Shown: in pieces, positions 10,195 through 20,130 of the stretch | Layout: each line of letters opens with the position of its first letter | Numbering within the stretch: the first letter of the stretch is position 1 | DNA from: Pogostemon cablin | Lineage: Eukaryota; Streptophyta; Magnoliopsida; Lamiales; Lamiaceae | Length of the DNA stretch: 64,000 nucleotides | Direction: 5' to 3' | Assembly (NCBI GenBank): GCA_023678885.1 | Contig: CM042985.1 | Location: forward strand, 7,304,985 to 7,368,984 | Notes under the pieces: generated by a model | Seen by the model: only the letters and a program-made list of their open reading frames with translations | Database searches by the model: none | Told to the model about the DNA's origin: nothing | Made by a program: the position numbers and the translations under genes

Positions 10195-11409
10195 TCATTG
10201 CCCCCAATCATTAGGTGCATTACTTTCTCTTGCTTTAACTTCATTTCTTTGAATCTTTATTGACACTGGCTTCTTTGATTGTGATTCCTCCTCGAGAGGT
10301 TCATCAAGTGAAATGTCTTCAAATTCATAAGAGTTGTTTCTTGGAAATTCGAAGTCACTTGACGGCATACTTAACTCCATATCATGAGCTCTTGTAGCTA
10401 GTTCTTCAAAAGTCTTTGGTTGAATTCCTTGGAGGATGTATCGCAGACTCCATTGCATTCCTTGAATGCACATGTTGATGGCAGAGACTTCGGACAATTG
10501 ATCTTTATAATTCAAGCTTAGATTTCTCCATCGATTAATATAATCGATTACTGGCTCTTCTTTCCACTGGCAAGTGTTAGTCAATTCGATCATACTAACA
10601 GTCCTTCGATTGCTGTAGAAGCTATTGAGAAACTCTTTTTCCATTTGCCCCCAACTGTCGATGGAGTTAGCTTCCAATTCGATATACCAATCAAAGGCAT
10701 TTCCTTTCAGCGAGCGGACAAATTGTTTGAGCATATGATCATCAAAGGTTCCAGCATCGTTGCATGTCTCGACGAAATGCGCTATATGTTGCCTTGGATT
10801 GCCTCTGCCATCGAATTGTTGAAAGTTAGGAGGTTGGTAGTCAATTGGCATCTTCAAACTGTCAACTCTCTTTGTATATGGCTTTTTATAGGCAACAGAA
10901 GAATTTGAGCTCTCTTTAAATTTGTCTTTTATTGTCTCTAGTACGATGCTCTTCAATTGGTTCATAGGGAGCATTCCATCAGCAGAAATTTGTATATGTT
11001 CTTCAACTGGCTTCTTTTCAGAAAGATGATGTTTCGAAGAGTCTTCCTCCTCGTCTTTACCTTCAACTTGCTTATCATCTGCATGGCTTGTCTGTGCTAT
11101 CTCCGTCTTTTCCATCAGTTTGGATATCAACAGACCTTGTTCTTGGCTTTGTTTAGTGAGTGCAGCAACGGACTGAGTCAAACTTGCCAGTTGTTCTTCG
11201 ACAGACGAAGCATTTGTTGCCATGGCAGAGGCTATGGGTGAGTCATACGCTGAATTTTCTATGGATTGAAGAGTTTGGATGTTAGAGTCACCTTCACTAT
11301 CTTTGTCGTTGTGCATTGGCTTATCGAGAAAGATCTCCTCCACAAGGTTTGTCATAGAGGAGCCTTCAGATATACTTCTTGTAACGACTTCGACATCTTT
11401 AGCCTGCAA
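10195..11409 (-). CDS. retrotransposon gag protein of the TR-GAG-like element
   Basis: The 404-residue ORF matches the plant Ty3/gypsy-type gag (Retrotrans_gag) pattern. A charged N-terminal part with a predicted coiled coil (SSVEEQLASLTQSVAALTKQ, about residues 68-90) is followed by the capsid core from about residue 190 to 345 (QHIAHFVETCNDAGTFDD, VRSLKGNAFDWYIELE, MIELTNTCQWKEEPVIDYI). Gag forms the particle that packages element RNA. No zinc knuckle and no protease follow before the stop. The likely ancestral start is the ATG at 11539-11541; that frame ends at a stop near 11468 after about 24 codons. A similar IAIRRS...SELQ segment is repeated next to it, so the leader seems duplicated. 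The ORF is intact from residue 1 and may still be translated. Confidence 0.85.
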   Translation of the reverse strand: MQAKDVEVVTRSISEGSSMTNLVEEIFLDKPMHNDKDSEGDSNIQTLQSIENSAYDSPIASAMATNASSVEEQLASLTQSVAALTKQSQEQGLLISKLMEKTEIAQTSHADDKQVEGKDEEEDSSKHHLSEKKPVEEHIQISADGMLPMNQLKSIVLETIKDKFKESSNSSVAYKKPYTKRVDSLKMPIDYQPPNFQQFDGRGNPRQHIAHFVETCNDAGTFDDHMLKQFVRSLKGNAFDWYIELEANSIDSWGQMEKEFLNSFYSNRRTVSMIELTNTCQWKEEPVIDYINRWRNLSLNYKDQLSEVSAINMCIQGMQWSLRYILQGIQPKTFEELATRAHDMELSMPSSDFEFPRNNSYEFEDISLDEPLEEESQSKKPVSIKIQRNEVKARESNAPNDWGQ

Positions 11410-11590
11410 CTCTGAAAGGTTTGAGGCAGTAGATCTTCTTATTGCAATCTTGATTGGAGTTGTCCTTTAAATCTTCACAGTCTGCAGCTCTGAAGGCTTT
11501 AAGACAGGAGACCTTCTTATTGCAATTCTGAGAGGAGCCATACTTTGTATCTTTGAACTTTTAAAGAGAAGAGATGAGAGGTCGAAACTG

Positions 11591-11610
11591 TCCCACTGGG
11601 CGTGCCAAAA
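11591..11610 (-). other. primer-binding region
   Basis: The minus strand just inside the 5' LTR reads TTTTGGCACGCCCAGTGGGA. This sequence is commonly seen at this position in plant gypsy-type and TR-GAG elements. I do not assign the tRNA. Confidence 0.7.
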
Positions 11611-11612
11611 TT

Positions 11613-12675
11613 TGTAACAACAAAATTTGTATTTATTAAAATACAAAATAAATTACAAAGAAAATCCAATATGGATTGAACTTGAGAATTAAGGTAAACA
11701 GCTTCTATTTGTCCTCTGATTCCTCTCTTGAGTTGACTTCTTGACTTTATCAACTTTTGGAGCTGGATCTTCGGATGAAGCTTGTCCGAGCTCTGACTAT
11801 GTAGTCTTGACGTTGACCCGGAGATGTCGAGCCTTTGTTCGGATTGAACGTTGACTTGAAGACTTTTCTGTGGAAGAAGGTTGTTGACTGAAAGATCGCC
11901 GGATCGGAGGGGCTTGGCACCTTGATCTCTGACCAGAGGCGGATGACTGGAAGAACGCCGGACCGGAGGGCTTGGCAGCTTAATCTCTGATCGGAGGCGG
12001 ATGGCTGGAAGAACGCCGAATAGGAGGGCTTGTCAGCTTGATCTCTGATCGGAGGCGGATGGCTGGAAGAACGCCTGATCGGAGGGATTGACAGCTTGAT
12101 CTCTGATCGGAGGCGGTTGGCTGGAATAATGCCGGATCGGAGGGCTTGGCAGCTTGATCTCTGATCGGAGGCGGTTGGCCGGAATAACGCCGGATCGGAG
12201 GGCTTGGCAGCTTGATCTCTGATCGGAGGCGGTTGGCTGGAATAACGCCGGATCAGAGGGCTTGGCAGCTTGATCTCTGATTGCAGACCGTTCTTGACTT
12301 GAAGATGCTTGAAGATCTCAAGTCTTGACTTGAAGATGCTTGAAGATCTCAAGGGAGCACTGCTCGTATTCTTGATCTCTTCAGAAGCGCGTCTTCAGAT
12401 GTTTTTGGTATGTCTGGAATGAGGACTGAAGGCCCTTATTTATATGTAGAGAAAATAACCACTTGATAGATATTTTCTCCTTTAAAATATATGTTGGGCT
12501 TTTTTCCTTTAGTTATGCCTGCTGGACTGGATAAGGCTTAATTATCAATTATTTACTAATTTATTTTAGGAATTAATTTATTTAAATTCCTTAATAAATA
12601 AATAAATAATTGATAATTATTGCATTAATTTGCCACATATTTTATTTAATAGACAATAAAATTCAGGTGCCTACA
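11613..12675 (-). repeat. 5' LTR of the gag-only element
   Basis: It is the second copy of the 8307-9369 LTR. The seven-copy 58-bp array is conserved in register (11924, 11982, 12040, 12098, 12156, 12214, 12272), and its 200-codon minus-strand frame is also still open (12352-11750). Substitutions in the array do not introduce stops. Confidence 0.93.
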
Positions 12676-12680
12676 CATGT

Positions 12681-13120
12681 AATCCAAATTAGCCCCATCT
12701 TTGATGCCTTCATGAAGAAATTGCTCACTGAGACAGAAAACCAACGATGAAATTGATATCAAAATCTTCAGAATTTAACATCCACTTCAGTATTCAAAAA
12801 AACTGATCTTTGGAATTTAACATCAACTTTAGTATTATAAAAAAACATACCAAATACATTGAAAGAAAGCATAACATAGGCTTCACAAATTGCATGAGGA
12901 AATTACACGAAACGTTGCATGACGAAATTATTCCCAAAATCTTCCGAATTAATCTCAAAGCATACCCATTACATGAAAGAAAGCACATACGCTTCACAAA
13001 TTGCACAGAAAGCCGATGAAGAAATTACAATTGCACCGATGACCGATGAGGAAATTAATCTCAAAATCTTCCGAATTTAACATTATATTAAAAAAAACAT
13101 ACATGTAAACTAAAATTAGG
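12681..13120. repeat. decayed local repeats, no gene
   Basis: Short imperfect copies of AAAATCTTCCGAATTTAACAT, GAAAGAAAGCATA and CTTCACAAATTGCA recur three to four times. No coding frame or transposon end is visible. Confidence 0.55.
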
Positions 13121-13129
13121 AACTTTGGG

Positions 13130-13335
13130 CTTAATTTCGTTAAATCGGAACAGGTGATTTCCCGGTTCAAACCGGCAGTTTTCCATTTTATATATATATT
13201 TTCTTAAGTTTTAAAGACTAAAAAATATTAAAAATCGGAATCGGAGCAGAACCGAAACCTTCTTACCCCTGATTTGATTTCGGTTCCCCATTTTCGAGAA
13301 CCAAAACTGATAGTTTAAAACCGGCGTGCATGTCT
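13130..13335. mobile_element. MITE remnant with CGGTTC-rich ends
   Basis: AATCGGAACAGGTGATTTCC and CCCGGTTCAAACCGG face GGAATCGGAGCAGAACCG and TTTCGGTTCCCC near the other end. A related fragment lies at 16785-16885 (TCGGTTCCGATTCTCGAAAA). No TSD was identified. Confidence 0.45.
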
Positions 13336-13508
13336 AATTATGAGATTAATTAATCTTAAAATGGAGGACAAGTATACGTCATTGATTAAGCAAACAATAC
13401 AATGCAACACTTTAGAATAATGATATTTTGTGGATCAGAATATCGAAGTACTTTTAGATTATTCTTCAATGTAAGAACTTTTTTTTTATCAGAAAAATAT
13501 ATTATATA

Positions 13509-14621
13509 CTCCCTCCATCCGCTTCTAAGGTATCCATTTTACTATTTTGGCGTCCGCTTCAAAGGTATTATTGATGGCTGTTCTTGACCCGTTAATTGTT
13601 ATTTATGAGATAAAGATATTTGGTAACGGAATCAAGAACGAATACAATCAAACATAATTAAAACACAAAAAACAGGATCAAGCCAATAAGAACTCAATTC
13701 CAACTAAAGAACTCAATCTATTTTTATTACTCTCCTCTAAAACAACACTCATAGAATCCTCCCTCCCTCTCTACAAGTGCAATGTCTAGAATCAAGTATT
13801 AGCTGTCTGTGTCTTTCCTGTGAGAGAAGCTATTTATATCGTCTCCAAACCCTAAACTAAGGCCAATCGCCTTGCGCTATTTGGATGGAGACAAGCAGTC
13901 TTTAATGAAGCTGTTGGTACGCCGACCAGTTGCAGGAGAAGTCTGGGCGCCATTTGTTGCTTTTGCAGGATTTCGCAGGGTGCCTCCATCCTTTCCTGGC
14001 CTCCCATTGGTTGTTAGAGCAGCATGTGCCAGTCAATCGTTGTCTTCTAGTTAGGATTGCTGGCCAAGAAACCTCTTCTTTCCGTTAGTGTTGTCCTCTA
14101 GCCTGCGGTACTTGTCAGCTTTCATGATGGTGTCTGATCTTCACTGTCCCACTTTCGTTGCTCCCCCTTTTGTCTTTGGACAGGCCGGCTTTCGGTGCTG
14201 TGGTGCTCATCCGAGCTCTCGGACAGGGGAAGGACGTCGCCGAGACTTCCTGCCGAGGGTGCTTCCTGGCTTCGGCCTTGTTTGGCGGGTTCCTCTTTGT
14301 TCTTTCCTCGATTGGGCCTTCGGGTTGTCGCGACCTCCTTGGGCTGTCTCATTCCCTTTTCAGTTCTGTTTACCGTTTGAGCTACCGAGGGGTTGGGCCT
14401 TTCTCTTCAAGTGCAATAGAGGTTATTGAGCTTTTAGGCCTAACAAGCATTGGGGATATAATACCCATAACAGGTATCAATTTCTCATATTTAGTAAAAA
14501 TGTACACAATATGGCCACCACTTCCCTCTAATACGACTACCCACTTTACATATAATAATAATAATACTCCTTAATCCATGTGCAAAAAACAAATGGATAC
14601 CTTAGAATCGGACGGAGGAAG
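13509..14621. mobile_element. Stowaway-like MITE split by an LTR insertion
   Basis: The left half starts CTCCCTCCATCCGCTTC at 13509. The right half ends GATACCTTAGAATCGGACGG and AGGAAG at 14621. Their joined length, without the insert, would be about 200 bp, usual for this family. TA lies at both outer borders. Confidence 0.85.
13569..14472 (-). mobile_element. probable solo LTR inside the MITE
   Basis: This 904-bp insert is bounded by exact 5-bp duplications GGTAT (13564-13568 and 14473-14477). On the minus strand it starts TGTTATGGGTATTATATCCC and ends CCATCAATA, close to the TG...CA rule with one changed base. A minus-strand TATA box (GATATAAATAGC, about 13832-13843) fits an LTR promoter. 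The part from 13870 to 14430 is strongly GC-rich against AT-rich surroundings. The ORFs in it have no recognisable product. Confidence 0.75.
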
Positions 14622-14854
14622 TATATAGAATGTGGATAAGGTACAAAAAAATACCAGATCACCACAATACAGAATAATAATACAAGACAAGTCAAATTAC
14701 AATCATCTCAGAATAGGCCTTGCTAAAGTCGAACAGGCCTTCTTCTATGTAAGAACTATATTTATTTTTTGACGATAAATTATTATGCTCTAGAACAATA
14801 AAGAAACAATGAAAAATGAGTTAATTTTTCTTGATCTAATTCCGCATACCTCCG

Positions 14855-15060
14855 TGAATGACTTAAATAATACAGTTGATAATATTTTTAATGAAAATTA
14901 ATACCTAATTAATAAAAAGTGATAATGATATAATGAATTATTTAATAAATAGTTTATAATATAAATAAAAATAATAATATTTTAAAAAAATTAAGTACAT
15001 TTTTAATAAAAAAAATGATAACTATTTTTAAAGTGTAAATAATCTTACCCAAAACTCCAA
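14855..15060. mobile_element. dispersed AT-rich MITE-like repeat (TAAAAAGTGATAAT family)
   Basis: The stretch shares ATTTAATAAATAGTTTATAAT and AAAAAGTGATAATGATATAA with copies near 23490-23680, 59230-59440 and 61310-61560. In better-kept copies the ends are GTGAGAC/GTCTCAC, but here they are worn. Confidence 0.5.
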
Positions 15061-15188
15061 ATCTGCGGGATAAAAAATAACTTCTATTAATTGGTCTTTA
15101 TGGTCGAATTAGGAAAGATCTGTCTTGATCATAAAACTAAATATCATATGTTTTATAATCGAAATATTATTATTATTCTTCTAACACC

Positions 15189-15189
15189 A

Positions 15190-15222
<33 letters not shown>
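15189..15222. repeat. (ATT)n microsatellite
   Basis: About ten TTA units, part of the right duplication arm. Confidence 0.9.
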
Positions 15223-15225
<3 letters not shown>

Positions 15226-15578
15226 TTTTGGAAGGTAATATTGTATTTTTAGTCAAGTTAAAAAGTATATTAAGTGTGTAATAAATAATTTTAGATTGGG
15301 CCTAGCTTGTTACTTCTTAAGTTGGCCGTGGGTCACACCGCAGCCCATAACAAGTTACATCCGTAGATTAAATTAAAACTTTAGTCAACGTGTAGGCCTA
15401 ATTAAAACCTAAAGATTCTAAAATGGGTTAAATTCAATAGAAATAAGAAAAAAGAAGATGAGTATATATTTACATTAATAATGTATAAAATTCTAGATTG
15501 GGCCTTTGTTGTTGTGAAGTTGGGCCTGGGCCAAACTTTAGCCCTAAACATTTATAGTCATAAATTAAATTATACCTT

Positions 15579-15601
15579 GGGGGGGGGGGGGGGGGGGGGG
15601 G
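15579..15601. repeat. poly-G run of 23
   Basis: An unbroken G run sits where the left arm has TTTGGGGAACATG. It is either real slippage growth or an assembly artefact. Confidence 0.9.
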
Positions 15602-15856
15602 CATTTAATCCAAATTAGGACCTAAGATTCTTAAATGAGTTTAAATTTTGTTAAAAAAAAAAACCACTTGCCTGTTAAAAAAAAGTCCACTTAATTCATG
15701 CCTGTCTGTATACTTTAATTTAATTTGTTCATGACATTGTAGACCTCATGATTCATGGTACATACAACCCATGTACATTTCATCCTTTTGTAATTATGGC
15801 ATTACTAATTCATGCCATGTGTAATAATTAGTTATAAGTTATTTTTGAATTTAATA

Positions 15857-16122
15857 CTCCCTCCGTCCCATGAAAGATTGCACCCCCTTTTCTGGCATGG
15901 AGATTAATAAAGTGGTGACTTTTAGGAGTATTATTGTATTTTTTTGTTATAAATAAATGATAAAGTATGTTAAGTGTGTTAGGTATGGGTGGTTTTTTTG
16001 TAAATAATAAAGTGTATGGAGAATGGTGATTGTGTATGACTTTTTGTTTTTTTAGGAATGTGCAAATTTTTGTGGGACAACCTAAAATGGAAAGTGTGTC
16101 ATCTTTCCTGGGACGGAAGGAG
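15857..16122. mobile_element. Stowaway-like MITE, intact ends
   Basis: It starts CTCCCTCCGTCCCATGAAAG and ends CTTTCCTGGGACGGAAGGAG, flanked by TA on both sides. At 266 bp with no transposase it is one of the best-preserved copies here. Confidence 0.9.
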
Positions 16123-16297
16123 TATATCTTAACTTGCATTAAATAGTTTGTTGAATTAGTTATTATGTAGAGGAGACTTTAGAGTTTAAATAGATTATTT
16201 AGGTGTTTAATGTATACTAATAATGTTATGCTTGTAGGATGCTGGTAGCTATATTGACTTGCAGACATGAATATGTGTAATAAGTAATATAATTATA

Positions 16298-16431
16298 GGG
16301 TAATTATTGGGTGAGTCGTGGTCACCCATGACCCTCTCACATGAGGGGGTGGGGGCCACCTCTGACATGTGGGCCCCCACCCTCTCATGTGAGAGGGTCA
16401 TGGATGACCACGGGTCACCCAAGTGATCCTC
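16298..16431. mobile_element. 134-bp hairpin MITE with 9-bp TSD (Mutator-like)
   Basis: The element is almost entirely two inverted arms of about 60 bp (CCATGACCCTCTCACATGAG on one arm, its complement on the other) around a short loop near CTCTGACAT. Exact 9-bp duplications ATAATTATA lie at 16289-16297 and 16432-16440. A 9-bp TSD is the mark of Mutator-like elements. It is much more GC-rich than its surroundings. Confidence 0.85.
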
Positions 16432-16954
16432 ATAATTATATTAGTTATTTTATTAAAGTTGTACTTAATATAAAGAATTTCCTCCTATTTGATGTATTTT
16501 AAACTAGCACTCCTTTAATAATCTTTCTTTCTAATAAACTTTTCCTTCTTTCTTCGTTTATCTCTTCTACTGCACTCTTAATACCTCTTTCTACATCATT
16601 TTTTTTTAAATATCACTCTCACTTAATTTACATAACATTATTATTAATTTATTACTTAAAAATTAATACAACATTACCCCTAATATGTCAAAAAGTACTT
16701 TTTTTTAATTTCATATCTACAATATAAGTAAGAGTTAATTGGGATGGACAGTATTAAAAAGAACACCCTTATAGTTAGGCATGCACTCCTATTCGAAATT
16801 GTCGGTTCCGATTCTCGAAAATAAAGAATCAAAAATGAACCGATCCTACATTGGTTCCGGTTTTGGTTTGGAATTGTTAGTTTCTATTTTTTTAGTTTAA
16901 AAAAAAAAAGAGAGAAAGAAAAACGTAATTTTAATGTGCACTGCTTATATAATA

Positions 16955-17157
16955 CTCCCTCCGTCCGGATTCAAGGGTGTCATTTATTTTTGGGTATAGA
17001 GATTAAGAAGTATTGTTATTTAATGTATAGTGGATAGTTGTATTAGTGGAGGTGTGGGTCCCATTAGTGGGTCTATGTGAATAAAAAAAGAAATAAGACT
17101 CTTGGGAGCGGACGCCCAAAATAGAAAAATAATACTCTTAAAAATAGACCGAGGGAG
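16955..17157. mobile_element. Stowaway-like MITE
   Basis: Ends CTCCCTCCGTCCGGATTC and AATAGACCGAGGGAG, inverted, with TA outside. It carries the family motif TATTTAATGTATAGTGGATA. Confidence 0.85.
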
Positions 17158-17280
17158 TAACTGTTATGGGTTGGATAAATTCATGTATTCATAATTTGAT
17201 ACGTTATCAAACCAAAAATTTTTAAATTGACAAAATAAAATTATAATTAAGATTAACTTTAATTTATCATTATCAAAATA

Positions 17281-17484
17281 ATCCCTCCATCCAATGTAAA
17301 TATAATCGTTTGATTTTTAAACGTAGATTAAGGAATATTATTATTATATATGCAGTAAATAGTTGTATTAGAGGGAAGTGGTGATCATGTGATGTACTTT
17401 TTATTATATAAACGAAATATAAATACATTTGAATTGGATTTTCAAAATGATAAAATGAATACATTTGGACTGTCAGGACGGAGT
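17281..17484. mobile_element. Stowaway-like MITE, diverged
   Basis: Left ATCCCTCCATCCAATG and right ACTGTCAGGACGGAG form inverted ends. The interior resembles the other copies but is more AT-rich. Confidence 0.75.
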
Positions 17485-17956
17485 ATAATTTTAAGCTAGT
17501 TAGAATTATGTATGTAATAATTTGTTAAGATCTAATTTTAAAATGATTATAATATGAGTTTTTATAAGGGTTAAATTTTTATATATCCACGTAAATTTTA
17601 ACAATTTTTTAAAATAATCTGTATTTAACAATAAATGTAAAAATGCCTAAAATAATTAAAATGTCACTAATTTGATTTGTGACTCGATCTAAAGCTTTAA
17701 TTGAGTTATAAATATATAAAATCCAGTTATAAAAATGTCTGGTTGAATTATAAATATGTACAACCGACTTATAAATACGTGTAATCGGATTATTTATTTT
17801 AACTGACTAAATAATGAAGCCAAAATTATTTTTATAAAATTAGTTATATTAATATGTATCTTTAGAAATATAGTAAAATGTGACATTAGCCTATTACTAC
17901 TACTATTAAATTTTATCGAATGTCCCCAAAGGATATATATCTTTAGAAATAATATA

Positions 17957-18216
17957 CTCGCTCCGTCCCATTGAGGTTGACACACTTTCCTTTTTGATTT
18001 GTCCCACTAAAGTTGACACATTTCCTTTTTAATACATGGAACCACACCAAAACAATTAATTTATTCTGGAGCCCACGTACCACCTCTAATACAACTACCC
18101 ACTACACATTAAATATTATTTCTCTTACCTAACTTTACTTCACTTTACATTAAATTATTATACTCCTTAATCTCCGTGCCAAAAAAAATGTACTAATTTT
18201 TCCAGGACGGAGGGAG
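17957..18216. mobile_element. Stowaway-like MITE just upstream of the CYP73A gene
   Basis: Ends CTCGCTCCGTCCCATTGAG and TTTCCAGGACGGAGGGAG are inverted. It lies 178 bp upstream of the start codon and about 110 bp from the TATA box, so it is inside the proximal promoter. Confidence 0.85.
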
Positions 18217-18322
18217 CAGTAAAATGTGGCATTAGCCTATTACTACTGGCTTATTATAAAAATAAGCTATTCATAAGCTACTATTAAATTTAAATAAACT
18301 ATGTATGCATAAGTGTATACAT

Positions 18323-18333
18323 TCTATAAATAG
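18323..18333 (+). promoter_or_regulatory. TATA box of the CYP73A gene
   Basis: TCTATAAATAG lies about 60-70 bp upstream of the ATG at 18394, which places transcription start near 18355 and gives a short 5' leader. Confidence 0.7.
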
Positions 18334-18393
18334 CTTATGAATTGAATTCTTCACTCACTGTACCACTCAACCTATTACGCGATCACTGTCCCA

Positions 18394-20130
18394 ATGGATC
18401 TTCTCCTCCTCCAGAAAGCCCTCCTCAGCCTCCTCGCCGCCTCAGCCGCCGCCGTCCTGATTTCAAAGCTCCGCCGCAAACGCCTCAACCTTCCACCCGG
18501 CCCATTCGCTCTCCCCATATTCGGCAGCTGGCTCCAAATCGGCAACGACCTGAACCACCACCACTTCACTGACTACGCCAAGAAATTCGGCCAGGTATTC
18601 CTCCTCCGCATGGGCCAACGCCGCATCGCCGTCGTGTCGTCGGTGGAGCTGGCCAAGCAGGTCCTCCTCACCCAGGGCAAGGAGTTCGGCTCCCGCTCAA
18701 GAAACGTCGTCTTCGACATCTTCACCGGCAAAGGCCAGGACTTCGTCTTCTCCGACTACGGAGATCACTGGAGGAAGGTCCGGCGGGTGGTCACGGTGCC
18801 GTTCTTCACCAACAAGGTGGTCCAGCACTACCGCCGCGACTGGGAGGCTGAGGCCTCGGCGGTGGTGGAGGACGTGAGAGGGAACCCGGAGGCGGCGGCC
18901 GGAGGGGTGGTTATTCGAAAGAGGTTGGAGTTGATGGTTTACAACAATGTGTATAAGATCATGTTTGATAGGAAGTTTGAGGGTGAGAATGATCCATTGT
19001 TTGAGAAGCTTAAGAGCATCAATGGAGAAAGGAGTAGATTGGGTCAGAGTTTGGAGTATAATTTTGGTGATTTTGTGCCAATGTTGAGGCCTTTCTTGAG
19101 AGGGTATTTGAATGTGTGTAGAGAGGTTACTAGAAGGAGGTTGAACTTGTACAAGAACTCTTTTATTGAAGAGTGGAAGTAAGTATTCATGTTGATCATT
19201 TTTTTTTTAAGAATATGTATATTCTTTAGAATTAATAGTATGAATAATCTCAGGAAAGTTGCATCAACAAAGGGGAGAGAAAATAGTGGGCTCAAATGTG
19301 GGATTGATCACTTTCTTGAAGCTCAAAAGAATGGAGAAATCAATGAAGAACATGTTCTTTACATAGTTGAGAACATGAATGTTGCTGGTAAGAGAATTGA
19401 ATACACACACCCCATCTTGATAGAGAATTTAATTTTGAATATTAACATGAATTTAAATTTGACATATAATAAACTTTCTTTCATTTAAAGTTTTGATGAA
19501 ATGCTTACAATTAATGTCATGTAATGGGCAGCCATAGAGACAACTGTGTGGGCACTAGAATGGGCAATAGCAGAGCTAGTAAACAATCCAGAAATCCAAA
19601 ACAAACTCCGGGCCGAGATCACAGCGGTTCTCGGCCCGGGGCACCAAGTGTCGGAACCCGACACGCACAAGCTCCCGTACCTCCAAGCCGTGATCAAGGA
19701 AGTCCTTCGCCTCCGAATGATCGTCCCCTGTCTCGTCCCACACATGAACCTTAATCAAGAGAAGCTCGGGGGCTACGACATCCCAGCCGACACCCGAATC
19801 TTCGTCAACGCCTGGTGGCTCGCAAACAACCCGGCCCATTGGAAACAGCCCCAAGTATTCAGGCCCGAAAGATTCCTTGAAGAGGAATCCAGGGTCGATG
19901 CCACGGGCAACGACCTCAAATACATCCCGTTTGGGGTTGGACGGAGGAGTTGCCCGGGGATAGTGATCGCGATGCCGGTTTTGGGCATAACCCTTGGCCG
20001 GCTGGTCCAGAATTTCGAGATTCTGCTGCCGGCCGGGGTGTCCAAAATCGACACCACGGAGAATAACGGGCAGTTTGCTACCCGGATATTGAAGCATTAC
20101 AAGGTTGTTATGAAGCCCATTGATGTTTAG
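18394..20130 (+). CDS. CYP73A: trans-cinnamate 4-monooxygenase (cinnamate 4-hydroxylase)
   Basis: Three exons, 18394-19178, 19254-19387 and 19532-20130 (TAG), close in frame to 505 residues, the normal length for CYP73A. Both introns have GT-AG borders. The enzyme hydroxylates cinnamate to p-coumarate in the ER membrane, the second step of phenylpropanoid synthesis, using cytochrome P450 reductase. Visible marks are an N-terminal membrane anchor ([11 protein letters not shown]) and the proline hinge LPPGP. Further along are the CYP73A signatures [13 protein letters not shown] and PFFTNKVV, the I-helix motif AIETT split by intron 2, the ExxR motif KEVLRLR, FRPERF, and the haem loop [11 protein letters not shown] with Cys447 as ligand. 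Positions such as [14 protein letters not shown] differ from the common LRMAIPLLVPHMNL, so it may be a diverged paralogue. GC content is sharply uneven: high in 18394-18900 and 19590-20060, low between. Confidence 0.95.

Larger units (their letters stand above)
8307..12675 (-). mobile_element. complete gag-only LTR retrotransposon (TR-GAG-like)
   Basis: Two ~1063-bp LTRs flank a 2.2-kb interior. Exact 5-bp target duplications CATGT lie at 8302-8306 and 12676-12680. LTR ends are TG...CA on both strands. The coding strand is minus: a primer-binding region lies beside the right LTR and a polypurine tract beside the left LTR. The only recognisable gene is gag; protease, RT, RNase H and integrase are absent. 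That fits the non-autonomous TR-GAG type, which must borrow pol from a partner. A hand alignment of the two LTRs gives about 19 differences, so the insertion is fairly young. The right duplication arm has the matching empty site at about 15579-15612. Confidence 0.92.
13340..15612 (+). repeat. segmental duplication, right arm
   Basis: It matches the left arm (3530-8306 plus 12681-12697) in blocks and order and ends at AATCCAAATTAG. It lacks the gag-only element and the TA microsatellite, and holds its own insertions (Stowaway MITE, solo LTR, a MITE at 14855-15060). Confidence 0.8.

Noticed and set aside
14088..14574. Overlapping GC-rich ORFs of 60-138 codons
   Set aside because: They lie inside the probable solo LTR. 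High GC removes stops by chance, and the proteins show no domain.
19485..20097. Antisense ORFs opposite CYP73A exon 3
   Set aside because: Shadows of GC-rich coding sequence; no domain and no start context.
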